From Pseudoscleropodium purum (taxonomy: Eukaryota; Streptophyta; Bryopsida; Hypnales; Brachytheciaceae), in contig OZ017796.1 in NCBI GenBank assembly GCA_963969395.1, positions 44,258,243 to 44,322,242 of the forward strand: 64,000 bases of DNA, written 5' to 3'. Both the position numbers and the translations under genes were made by a program. Numbering within the stretch: position 1 is the first letter of the stretch; every line of letters starts with the position of its first letter. The notes under the pieces are model-generated. The model searched no databases, had not been told where the DNA came from, and was given only the letters and a program-made list of their open reading frames with translations. This document shows, one piece after another, positions 24,900-36,849 of this stretch.

Positions 24900-27800
24900 A
24901 TGCGAACAATGGAGGGTGCATGTACTATAGAGACAGGATTTGGTGCATTGTTGACTCCTGAAGAAGAAGGAAGAAAGAATGAAATAATATTCAAATTGTC
25001 AAAAATAAATTTAAAGACAATAAAAAAGGGTAATGAAATCATTAACAATAAAACAGATGAAGGAAATGAAACTCCAATCCGAAAAGAAGATTTAAATAGA
25101 GACAATGAAGATTGGAGTCCAAATGCAATTTCTTCCCTTTTGGATGCATGGAACCATTATGATAAAAAGTCTATTGAATCTAGCAAATTGGATATAGATT
25201 GTGTTTGGAAAGAAATCTCAAAAGAAGTCAGTGGTCAGTGTAAAAGTTCAAAAAAACGTAAAGACCTTGAACAATGCAAATCAAAATTAAAATCAATGCA
25301 AGGTAGATACAATCGAGAGAAGATGGCAAAGAAATTTAACCCAAATGAATGTAGTAGTTGGGAATGGTATGATACCATGAACTCACTTTTCAATGGAAAT
25401 ACTCAATTAATAGTAGATTCAATGGATGTTAAAAGTACACAACAAAGAGTTAGCCTAAATAATGATTTTTTAAGCTCAAGAACATCATGTACTGTAAATA
25501 GCAGAAATATTGAAAAGGTAGAGATTGAACAAGATACATCAAAAAAATCTCTTCCACTTGATGTAAATGAAAAACTTTCTCAAGTTCATAAAGAAGAAAG
25601 TTTTGATTCAAAATTTGGTGAAGATGAAAATATTGTTCAATACTCAAATCTTTCAACTCCAACAACTCCAAAGAGTCCAAGGCATTTTATGAAAGTAAAA
25701 TGGAGTGATTCAACTTTGCCTCAATTGAGCATTATAGATAAATTTAAAGAAGATCAAACTTGTGAAGATAGTTTAGCTAATGCAAAGTCATTTGAATCCG
25801 AAGATGGAAAAAAAAAAATTCTATTGGTCAATGAAATTATAGAAATACCTTCAAATTGTGAACAAAGAATCTCAAGTAATGTTAGTACAATAAATAGAAA
25901 AGGCAAAGGTACATTAGAAAACTTTGATTCATGTTCTGATAATTCTTCTAATTGCATTGGGAGTGATACAATAGATCAAGGTAGTACAAAATCAAGTCCT
26001 ATAGTTCTAAAATCTTCTCATAGTAAATGCATGTTTAATAAATATGAAGATGTTTGTTCAAATGATAAAGATAGTAAAGACCAACATGTAAGGGGATTTA
26101 ATGCAATGGAACTATCTGGATCCAATAATTGCAACTATAAGCACACTTGCTTTGAAAACATAACAAATGTGAAGTGTAGAAATGAAAAAAAAGAAGTTTT
26201 GAAAGAAATCCTATCAAAAATAGATGAATCCAAATCTCACACCATTCCAAAAGCAAGAGTACAAGATCAAATTTTGGCTACAAGCATTGAAAGAAATGAT
26301 GAACAAATGGCTATGTGTATGGCAAATGCTAATTTGAAAGCTCGTTCAACTAAGATGTTTTCAAATGCAAGCTCTTTAGCATCCTTAACATCAAAAAGTG
26401 AATCTAATTTTCCTTCAAAACAAAAAAGAAGATTAAATGCTTCTTCAAAGTACAAATATGAACGAAGAAATCAATCATCTAGAACTTTAATGACAACACT
26501 TACACGTGCTACACATAATATACCACAATTTAAAAAGAGGGTGAGACTTTTAAATCGAGCATTCCTTGCACATGAACCAAATATAGTAATTGCATTGATG
26601 ACATTTGGAGCTATGATCCAACAATTAGAAAAGAATCACATTGTTTCCACGGAAAGGATTTTAAATGAGCAATCCAACATATTGAAGGATTTTGTAAAGA
26701 CATTGAAATACAACCATCAAGTAAGAGAGGTAAATTTAATATTTAATATTTAAAAAGAGTAATAATAGTTTAACCCCTAAAGTTCCTTGACTATGTTTTC
26801 ACTAAAAACGCTCCAAAACTGCCATTTCTTGGACAAGTTTCAAAATTTTGGAAAAAAAACATTTTTGAACACATGTAACTATAGTATCGTGTAGTAAACT
26901 AGTTTGAAAATATGTGAAAAAAATTTCAGAAATTTCCACCACGTGGATTGCAAGATATTAGAATTTGAAGTGACAAAAATCAATTTTCTGTCCCTACAAA
27001 AAACTAGGCAATTGAACTTCACAAGGTCAAATTTATATGAGAAAATGCTCAAATTGATTACAACTCTTTGGATTCATTCTTCAAGGCATGTTGGATACAT
27101 GCTTAAAATTTTTTAGATCATTTGGAATTGTACAACATATAGGAAAAAAATAGTAAATAGGTAGTAGTAGAGAATGATTCAAAATACTAAATTATTAAGA
27201 ATTTAAATATAGAATTTAAAAATATCAATCACAATGTTGAAATGTTGGAATAAACAATTTACATCCTAGGATTTTATTTTTTTTCAAAAATATTGAAAAT
27301 TGGATAAGATACATGATTTCAAAGTTTATTTTAGAGTAGGAAATCCATAATTACCCGCAAAAAAAAAATCCTCATAACTTTTGACTTGTTGATCAAAATG
27401 GAATGATTCAAAGCTTTCCTTTTATATATAAGTTAAGTCTAGAAAACAAATTTCAAATTTTGATTGTTGAAAAAAAATGATTTTTTCAGATCTGCCCGGA
27501 CTGCCTGAGTTGAGAAACAAACTACATAATAGGCTATAAATTTTGACTCCTATTTCCAAATGTCATGAAATTTGTTGCATATAAAAGATATTCCTTGTAT
27601 ACACCTTCTGTAACAATTTCAGCGTTAAATATGCAAATTTCTAGTCACAATGGCTTGCCCAAAATTTTTATATAGCCAAAAAATGTAGTCCAGTCCTTTA
27701 GGGGTTAATATAGAAACTTAAAAAACAATATAATATAAAATACAATAAAAAAATATTAAAAAATACATTTTATACTAATGACATGAAAAATAAATCTAAT

Positions 27801-28063
27801 TTTAATTTTTGCAGGCCACAATGGTAGGTTTGGTTGTAAGGTTTTTAATATCTGTTTTTTTAATTGGAGTGATTTTATTTGGAACATCAAAAACTACATC
27901 AAGTTGGATGCCAATGGTTTTTCAGTCTAGTAGTTGGTATGGAAAAGACATTGATGACAATTTTTCTCAACTAGCATGGGTTGGGTGTTTTATAATTGTT
28001 CTTTTTACACAACTATTATGGACATCATTTAAAAGAAGACCAATTACACCTTCAAATTCTTAG
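24900..28063 (+). CDS. Trihelix (Myb/SANT-like) protein with C-terminal two-pass membrane segment
   Basis: Exon 1 (24900-26729) is an open frame of 610 codons, remarkable in this AT-rich DNA. Exon 2 (27815-28063) follows a tttttgcag acceptor and adds 82 codons in the same frame, for 692 residues. Residues 71-165 look like a trihelix domain of the SIP1 type: W72, W84, W103, a basic QCKSKLKSMQGRYN segment at 125-138, and W154/W156 in SSWEWY. The middle is Ser/Asn/Lys-rich and probably disordered. Exon 2 encodes two hydrophobic stretches (VGLVVRFLISVFLIGVILFG and VGCFIIVLFTQLLW) and a basic tail. This suggests a membrane-tethered DNA-binding factor. A stronger donor at 26721 (GTAAGA) also keeps the frame and removes three residues. 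The intron carries a miniature transposon. Alternatives are a transposon-derived SANT-like protein, or that exon 2 is a separate gene. Confidence 0.6.
26770..27708. mobile_element. Miniature transposon, TTAA-flanked family, copy B, inside an intron
   Basis: The left end is TTAACCCCTAAAGTTCCTTG and the right end CAGTCCTTTAGGGGTTAA. It aligns with copy A at 11068 through most of its length, including 'gattgcaagatat' and 'agagaatgattcaaaatact'. It fills most of the intron of the trihelix-like gene and leaves both splice sites intact. Confidence 0.75.
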
Positions 28064-29497
28064 TGTAAAATTAGCATTTGTATAAGTATTGATTAAAAAA
28101 ACACTGCACCTACTGATTAAGACATATACAAACTCAACAATAGTAGGCATCCAATGTATCTATTAATTGAGAAGGTACTTATTGTATCTTCTATCAATCA
28201 CGAGGAAAATCCAAGAAAGGAATCTATGCCCTTTCAAAATATTTTTGTCACTTTGCAATTTGCACTCCTTCTAAATCCTTTGCTACCTCTGAATATATTA
28301 AGAAGAAGACTTGAAGGATGATAACAGATAAAACAGGTTCATTTGTTCTAAGTGTATACTACAACTACATTAAAGCTTAGTTAATTACAATTCAAAAAAT
28401 AGAATAGTTACATTAGAAGTGATTTTACATATTAAATTTGAGTTCATAATGTGAAAGTAAATTGCAAAGTTAGTTAAGTTATACTTGTTAATGAGTTTTA
28501 GAATTTCTACACTTCTTATCATTGATTGACAAGAATTTTGGAATTCTTCCATTATATAAACACCCATTTAATATCGCTTTAGAAATTAGAATTCTTCCAT
28601 TATGTAAACACCCATTTAATATTGCTTTAAAAATTAGGGGAACCTATTCATGTCCTCTATTAATTAGAAGAATCAAATAAGATGAATTTTGTTTTTTCTC
28701 ACTTTGTATTCCCTCCTAATGTCCTACACTTTCTTATTTGTGTGGAAGAAACTTTACAATAGCAATATCTAGTTATAATATAGAAATATTACAAAATTTT
28801 GACATGCAACACTGTCCATTTTTTGCAACTTAACAACATTTTTCTAACAAGAAAATGAGTAAGGATTTTTTCTTTCATACTTATGCAATGAAAATTTGAG
28901 TAAATCTTTAAGTAAGTTATCATGTGAAACTATGAAATTCGACTAAAAAAACTCATAAAAAATGAAGGTTGATTTATTGAAATTGAAGTTTAGTTTGCTT
29001 CATTCAAATTACAAAAAAATGCCATGTTAAGAATGCATGACCAAAAATGCCAATTCTTTTGTACATCATGCAAAATTCTTTGAACAATAGGTAATGTATC
29101 TTTGTTAGATCCTATAGTATAAGATATTCCTCAAAATGCCTAATGTGCATAGTAGCCATTAGTACCAACTTTCTTATTATATTGCTTAGGTTTGTATATA
29201 GTAATATAGAGCTTGCAATTACAGCCACCTTCATAATTGGGATTTTTAAACTAATGAAAAAATTAGTTTTTAATTCTTAAAGGAATAAGAAGCCTAATTT
29301 GAGTTGCAACATGGTATTTTGGGTGTATTTAACATATAAGGTACCTAAATTAGTGTGTACAATAATTACAAAAGTTTTTATTGATACTAAGTTGAATTCA
29401 ATGACACATGGCACTTCCAATTTAGATCATTATTGCACCTCCTCCATGTTTGAGAAGTTGCCAAATGGTTACATATTCTACATGTACAATGTCATAT
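28064..29497. other. 3' flank of the trihelix-like gene, AT-rich, no gene seen
   Basis: Only short ORFs are present. A local duplication 'gaattcttccattatataaacacc' is seen near 28541 and again near 28591 with small changes. Confidence 0.5.
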
Positions 29498-30241
29498 TTA
29501 ACCTCTAAAAGACCAAATTGCATTTTTTGGCAACATAGCAAATTTGGGTAGCTCACTACAAATGGAATTTTTATTTATTTTTGCTGAATTTTTCATATTA
29601 CATGTACTCAAGGATTGGCTTCAAGGCTTGATAATTTTCATAACTTTTGACTACATGGCCAAAAAGTTATTGCATGATATGCGATTGTCTTTATTTTGTG
29701 GGCAACTTGGGCAGCTCAAAAAAACTCCTTAAAGATCACTTTTAAAAAATATAAAAATTTGGAGTTGGTTCTTTAGGTTTATGTATACATGGAAAGCTTT
29801 GAATCATTCCATTGTAATTAATGAGATGACAACTATGAGGACTTTTAGCTTGCGGGTAGGTATGGTTTTGAAATTCCATACCTATTTGCAAATTAAAACT
29901 CCTCATAGTTGTCATTTCATTAATTACAATGGAATGATTCAAAGCTTTCCACGTATACATAAACCTAAAGAACCAATTCCAAATTTTTATATTTTTTAAA
30001 AGTGATCTTTAAAAAGATTTTTTGAGCTGCCCGAGTTGCCTATAAAATAACGAAATTGCATATCATGCATAATTTTTTGACCATGTAGTCAGAAGTTATG
30101 AAAATTTTCAAGCCTTGAAGCTATTCCTTGGGCACATGTTTTGTGAAAATTTCAGCAAATAAAATTATAAACTCTATTTGTAGTAAGTTGCCTAAATTTG
30201 CTATGTTGCCAAAAAACGCAATTTGATCCTTTAGGGTTTAA
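29498..30241. mobile_element. Foldback miniature element: near-complete 744-bp hairpin, copy C
   Basis: The two halves are inverted copies of each other along nearly their whole length, centred near 29870. The left end TTTAACCTCTAAAAGACC mirrors the right end GATCCTTTAGGGTTTAA, and 'ttttttggcaacatagcaaattt' near the left end has its complement near 30200. As a result both strands encode almost the same 72-residue ORF (29742-29960 and 29781-29999); this is palindromy, not a real protein. The outer sequences place it in the TTAA-flanked family. A transcript would fold into a long double-stranded RNA. Confidence 0.8.
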
Positions 30242-31706
30242 ACATGATAAGGTTGAGATATTGAAATGACCTCCAAATGAAAGATGTTAGTTTTTGAATT
30301 TCCAATCCAATGGTAAATGCCTTGCTATATTTTAGTACAAGATTGTATATATTATCTCCACCAAACCTTTGAGCTAGGGTTAACTGAGCTTCATGTATTG
30401 GTTTGAATTGCAAAATTGTTTTTAAAGCTTTGATGAATTCAACCAAGAAGTAGACTAGTTTGGATTACTTAGCTGATTGGTGTACTTCCTAAATGTTTGT
30501 GACTCTATTTTACCACCACGACCTCTTGAAATTGTCATTTCTATTGTAAGGAACAAAAAAAATTTAAAATTCATTTTGCATATTCAAATACAAGAATTTG
30601 TACTAAACTAATATGAAAATGTGTGTTAAGAAGTTTCAAAAACTTTCTCCACATAGATTGCAAGATATCAATGTTCAAAGTATAAAGAATAGTTTTTTTT
30701 GTACCTTACTGTACTAAGTTTTCAAACTTTGACTCTTCTTAACTAAACTTTTGTAGCATTATATTAGGAGTTACAAGTTTAAAACGTCATAGTGGCTTGG
30801 GAAATTGAGTTGAGAATCTAAGGAAAAAAATTCAAGAAAAGATTCTTGATTTCCATTCTTTAAAAAATTATTAAGTAGAAGTTCATGATGGAAAAAATAC
30901 TTAAATCATTAATAACTCTAAGATGGAATTGAAACACATCAATCAAAACAATAAGATTGTTCTAATAAACAAACTTAACTTTGTGGACTTTTCTATTTTA
31001 AAACTTGTGGACTTTTCTATTTTAAATAAGTAGTTTTTGAAGAAAATGCTCTCATTATTAGACAAAAAAGATTCTTTCTAACTTTCTCATTAATAATCCA
31101 CATAGAATGAATTAAATATTCCTACCTAAACAAAAATACAATCAATAAAAAAATAAATTAAAATTTTCCTTAAAAAATTTTGGAATTTTTTTAGATGTCC
31201 AATCTTGACTATTTTTACTTTGGATTGTATAAATTTTGCTCCCATATACCAATTGAAAAGAAAATTAATATTACTACTAAGATAGTTTGTTTACCTATTT
31301 GATTAAAATAAATTCAAAAAATGAAGTCAAAAATTGAAATTGTTGGTACTTGCCCAAACTTTCATTTGTATTCCAATAAAGACACCAATCCAATTGACAC
31401 AAAAATAAATTTTATTTCCATATTTGGTAAATGTAACATCTTATATCTTAAATGAAGCTATTTGTTTGTTTTATTCAATGTTTTTTACAATGAGATCTTT
31501 AGAACCATGCATCCTTTGGTCACATTCTTAGTAATGTTGGAAAGCTCTCTACATGGAAGGGTGCACTAGCTTTGTTTTGTGACATTTGAACCTACAATGT
31601 TAAAAGATATTAACTTTCAAAATTTGTATGAATTAAATAATTCCCAAAATTACTTTTAATCTTATTTTGGTTGTGGCAAGGGTACAAGGAACATTAGTAG
31701 GAACTA
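30242..31706. other. AT-rich spacer, no gene seen
   Basis: No coding exon is recognised. The block at 30560-30720 resembles internal parts of copies A and B ('ttgcaagatatcaatgttcaaag'), suggesting a broken further element. Confidence 0.4.
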
Positions 31707-32999
31707 TTAACCCTTAACCCTAAAAGGGCTTGAAGATCCTTTGTGGCCATATAGTGTATTTGGTAGAATTTGATTAGAAAAACATTTATCAAATACTTTT
31801 TAGTTCAAAGTAAATTAATGATCATGATAGAACACAAATAATAATGTATCACAATTGATATATTAAACCACAATTGAAGAGTTACAAGACTAAATATATG
31901 CCATATATAGGGACCCCAAGGGTCTTTCAAGAATTAAAAGATGACCTTATAAGACCAAGGTAGTCACCAAAACTGCTTTAATTATTGGACCAATAGGTGC
32001 ATTCTTTGTTTCTGCAATGAACAATGAAGTCATCCATTGACCACTTTTCAATCTCAAGCATCCTTTTAATTCATTGCTAAAGTCTCATTTCGGTTCAAAA
32101 ACATCATTGCTTTTGAAGTGATATAGATGTAAATGTCACTAAGTTATAAAGATCTTAAATGTACAATCTTGTAGTAAACATGTTGTAGATGATGGGAATC
32201 AAATTTGGAGTCATTTGATTATATAGATTGAAAGATTATAATGTTTTAGTGTTGAAAAAAGATGCTGAAATTTTTCTAGCAACACACTTGGAGGTGAAAT
32301 TTGATTTCTAAACTTATGCAAATGAAAAAACTTGAAACTATAAAGCGATTCAAAACCAACATACAAACACATTGAAGAAAAAAAATTCAATAAATTGACT
32401 CAATGTGTTTGCATAATGGCTTGCAAATGTTAAAAAATAGGCAAGAAAAGTTGGAAAAAACACATGAGGTAGAACCTTTGTTTACTAAAATGCTTCTTAA
32501 TCACTCATAACTTCTTGGATTGATATGAAATATTTTTTAGAAATGGACATTGTATGGAGAAGAAACAAGATGCCAAAGTTCATTGTAATCCAAAAATGTT
32601 GGGATTTTGAACTTTGAATTGCTCCAAAACATTCAAAGAAACTTGGATTGACATGAAAATTTTACCACAATAACTAGACTGAAAGGGAAACATAACACAA
32701 CAAATTTTAATAAAAACAAACATTAAATGTAGGAGATACACCCCCCGAAGTTGCAACCATCAAATGCAGTTTGATGGACCCAAATTGCACCTGTGAACTT
32801 CGAGTGGCTTCCAATTACTCTACACAATTTGAATTGATTTGAAAATCTTACCACACAAACTAGAGTAGAGAGCACAAATTTTTCAACAACTTTTATTGAA
32901 TTCGAACATTGGATGCAAAAGTTACAGGACTTTGAATTGAACTTGAAACTGTGTGAGGACACTTTTGGTCCCCTGCAGCAATTAGGGGTTAAGGGTTAA
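31707..32999. mobile_element. TTAA-flanked element, copy D, with doubled ends
   Basis: The left end reads TTAACCCTTAACCCTAAAAG and the right end reads CAATTAGGGGTTAAGGGTTAA, so each end carries two TTAA-CCC steps in inverted orientation. The 1.29-kb interior is AT-rich and non-coding. The doubled ends could come from insertion next to an older TTAA site. Confidence 0.5.
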
Positions 33000-33210
33000 A
33001 TTAGCAATCCAGTTCATGACCTTGGGATGATTAGGAAATAAATACTTACCCCTGGCAAACCAATTCGGATCATTACCAGCAATTTAAAACATAAAAATAA
33101 AATAAAAATTCTGCAACTGGAGATTTGGAGAAACAGTTGTAAGGTAGCTGATCAAGTCAAATTTGGTGGATTCCGCTTCTCTAATTGAGAAGCCCATGTG
33201 AGAGCAGCAG

Positions 33211-35643
33211 TCAACACAAGTCCCAGCGCTTTTTCACTCTAAACAACACAGCCCCCTCCTTTACATTATCCTGGGGCACTTGCAACATTACTTGCAGCTT
33301 ACATTTCCTAGGCGCAGTCTTGGCACCAGAATCCTCCTTCCCTATCTGCAAATTCGGCAGACACAGCTCAATCAATATTATAAGTGGAAATGTCTTCAAA
33401 GCGTAATGCCCAAACTAAAAATAAATCCACTTTGGAAGCTAATAGTTGATTATAGTAACTAATTTTGCTTCGGCATCTGCGTTACGTACTCTGCTACTAT
33501 CGTATTTGACTATACTATTATATTGAAATATACCATCATTACATAGAGCACATAGAATATGAGTACAAAATTACATTACAGTAAGCGAAAAGAAACAATA
33601 TTTCAGTATGCTACACAATGTTCTCTATGGACATACAAGGGTTACAACATGTTTCGATCGTATGATTCGATCGTTAAAAAGAGTACGGAATGATTTCTTC
33701 TCAATTGGTACATCTTGTTGCCTTCTATGATGCTTCCCAAATGATACTTTTCAACAGCTAGAGATGCGGGAGTGACAACGATTACCAATTTGGGTACTCA
33801 GGTCGTATTGAATATAGAACAAGCTACATAGATAGAGCTAGAAACAAACATACCAATACCATGCGTAGGAACCAATTTCAAAGGAAAGGGTTGCACCATT
33901 GATGACAGAGGCTTACCCAGAATGAACTCCAGCAAAGGCGAACGTCAGAATCGTATCCCAACTTGATTTTGAAGTCATCAACTGGTTTGTATTTGTATAT
34001 AGCACTCCAAGCGGTTGTTTCGAAGTTGTGAAAATAACTGTCACATGCACAGTCAATTGTCAGGCAGTATCCAATGACAAAAGTTTTAACTAGCTCAAAC
34101 TATGCCTGAAAGTTGCACCGCCTTCAACCCCTTCTCATTTCCCACCTCATCTGGTCTGGAACATATACGAACAACTGAAAATAGTCACACGATTGATTTC
34201 ACTATTTCATACAAATTGGAGGCAATACCTGAGCTTGGCTTTTGGTCCAAATTGCCGCTTCAAACAAAGCGATGGAGAAATTTGAGGCCACGAGACTGAT
34301 GGTACCAGTGTCAACTCTTCATCCTAGTCGTCAGAACAGAGCCACGATAAATCATTGCAGCTGCTAACTTGTTCAATCCTTTATCACAGCTAACTCAAAC
34401 TTTACATAGAAATGAAATTAGCATCCATTGAAGGTGAACCTGACCAAGCTAAGATAATGATAATGAATGCAGGTCTACAGGCAGATCTTCACTTAAACCG
34501 AAGCACTAAACTAGTAACGCCTAGAATGGAACTGTGGACTTAATCAGTCACAACTAAAACCATGATACATCAGCTTTCAAAGAAAGATAAGGTACCTTGA
34601 ATGTATACTTTAAAGTTGCACTCTCGTCAGAATAGCTTGCAATAACATGACCATTAAACAAATTCCCACCAAGGAAGCCACTGAGTGCGATCGCTCGCTC
34701 CTCGTCCAGTTCAACCTCTTCAGCCCTCAACTGCCCAACCGGAAACGAACAAACTACTTTTGGCTGCACCAAAATTAAGCACATTAAAAAGCCATCACGG
34801 AATAAATAAGGTTACTGAGGACTGCTTAAAAACAACACGAAACTTCCTTCAACATTGCCACCAAAAAGAGACATGCACACACTTGTCACATACCAAAGTC
34901 GTGGCTGGGACGTCACAGGAAATCTCCGTCTTGTACCTAAGGTTAGCTGTATGCGCCTGCACCTTCACTTCGCCTTGCTGGGCCTGCACATCAACATGTA
35001 GCTATTTAGCAAAAGCCTGGAAACGTAAAAAAAATAGCCACGACTCACATGAAGTCAAATACCGTCAAGAAATCCAATCTTCTATGTGCTGCCGCATACT
35101 ACCTTGCAACCTTAAAATGCCAAGGACTCGTGATTCTAAACTGGCCAATTCAATTCATCATATTGTGAAAGAGCAATTATTCAAATGGGGCCAAATTCAA
35201 TGTCACCAGCATCAGTGAAGAACATTGCATGTGTTAGTCAAGAATAACATAAAATAAACCCCAAAAGCTCCCAAGTAAATCCTGCACAAAACTGCTAAAC
35301 AAACATGAAAAAGAGGTTCCCTAATCCCTACGTTTATATCTCGCTGGTACTTGACAGACAAGTTCCGGCCGAAGTCCGCATTCATGGTGACAAGAGCATT
35401 TCTGTCCTCGTGGTCGTAAAGAACGGACAAGTATTTGGTGAAGACGCCCAGTATCGGATAGCGCAAATCTCCTGAAGGCTCTCGTTGAATCGAGCCTGTG
35501 AGCTTGGCTAGCCCATTAAACACGCGTGCAGACATCTTGTTGGCAAACATACTCCCCTCGGAATCATATTCTGTGGACAATTTCACAGGAAACTTCCACC
35601 ACTCCTTTTGATGCTGTATCCCCGCCTGCGTTTCGTTTCCCAT
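33211..35643 (-). CDS. OEP37: Chloroplast outer envelope channel protein OEP37
   Basis: Six minus-strand coding exons: 35643-35332, 34983-34894, 34763-34596, 34323-34229, 34037-33917 and 33345-33211. All introns are GT-AG and every phase matches, giving 306 residues and a stop. Hallmarks shared with plant OEP37 as I remember it: EYDSEGSMFANKMSARVFNGLAKL near residues 25-48 (key residues YDSE, F, L), YLSVLYDHEDRNALV near 71-85, AQQGEV at the start of exon 2, KRQFGPKAKLS across the exon 4/5 joint, WSAIYK and GYDSDVRL in exon 5, and the C-terminal LQVPQDNVKEGAVLFRVKKR. OEP37 forms a cation-selective beta-barrel pore in the chloroplast outer envelope and has no cleaved transit peptide. The N-terminus lacks the Pro-rich stretch of the Arabidopsis protein. 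The start is the first in-frame ATG before the conserved region; an upstream leader intron is likely. Confidence 0.93.
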
Positions 35644-35738
35644 TGTAGCCACCTTCCCATTCCAGGAAAAGATGTTTTTGTCAGCAGAGAAAAAATAGCA
35701 CAACTAAGATAGATGGTTTCACACCCTTATTGACCAAG

Positions 35739-36420
35739 TGGCCAAACGTAGATGCTTCCATACTTACAAGATAGAAAATCAATAAATTCGGAAGCCTCAA
35801 CAAAATATACCAATAGGAAGAACATATCACACCCTGCATTCTTAAAACAATAGAGAAACGTTTTGAAGGTTACTGTATTGGACTATTAGCTTCTAACGTG
35901 AAGCTCCGAATTCAGAAATAAAATAGCAGAAATGAAATTCACGATTCACACACAAGTGCTCAAATGGCCAAACGTGGATGCTTCCATACTTACAGGAGCT
36001 GAAATAAATCAAATTCGGAAGCTTAGCAAGATGTACCTATAGATTAACAAAATGTACCAACAGGAAGAACAAATCACAGCCTAGACTTTTAAACAAGAGA
36101 GAAATGTTTTGAAGGATACTATAATAGACTATGAGCTTCTAACGTGAACTTCCGAAATCAGAAATAAAACAGCAGAAATGAAATTCACGATTCACCCTGA
36201 GGTGCCCAAATGGCCAAACGTGGATACTTCTATACTTACAAGAGGTACAATAAATCATCTACGAAGTTTCAAGGAACTTAACAGTATGTACTAATAAACA
36301 GATCGAATCACACCCCTACATTTCTGAACAAAGAGAAATGCTTTGAAAGTTACTTCAATTGACTATTAGCTTCCAAAGTGAACTTCCTATTCTAACAGGA
36401 GCTAAGCAGAGAAAGCGAAG
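35739..36420. repeat. Tandem repeat of about 230-240 bp, three units, in the OEP37 leader region
   Basis: Units start near 35739, 35966 and 36206, each with 'ggccaaacgtggatgcttcc' or a close variant, 'atacttaca', a 'gaaatgaaattcacgattcac' block and a 'gctcctaacgtgaact'-like block. A weaker fragment starts near 36661. On the coding (minus) strand the first three units carry a TGTAAGTATG or TTGTAAGTAT string, a near-perfect 5' splice-site sequence. Confidence 0.75.
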
Positions 36421-36849
36421 GTACATTGAGCTGACATCAAAACAGAGTTGAGAAAAACTCTCAACCTAGTATTGTCTTAGCTCAGAGCGCTAATGTGCAT
36501 TGCCGTCAACCAATTTCACAATAATCTTCACTTCTCCATAACAAAGGTGTGCTACACCGAGCTTGCAGACTTCTTAGAAGACAAAACGCTCGCCAACACT
36601 CTCCTCAACACATGCATAATAAATAAAGACCTTTGCCGCGTACGGACACTCTGAACCCACAAATGGCCACTTCTACATCTATAGGATTTGGAAACAAATC
36701 ATTTAAGTAGCTTCAAAGGGATGTAAGAAATGCATTAATGCAAAGAAGAAATCAAACCCTGAGATGCTAAACCAAAATCAACAAATTCCGTCGAAAACAG
36801 AGACAGGAATGTTGACCAACGGAGAGGAGGAAATGCCGTGATGCAAATT

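Noticed and set aside
29742..29999. Two similar 72-residue ORFs that could look like a duplicated gene
   Set aside because: They lie on opposite strands of the same palindrome, so they are one sequence read twice within a foldback element.
34102..35218. Plus-strand ORFs of 65 and 177 codons across 34.1-35.2 kb
   Set aside because: They lie antisense to OEP37 exons whose minus-strand reading has conserved blocks and consistent splice phases.
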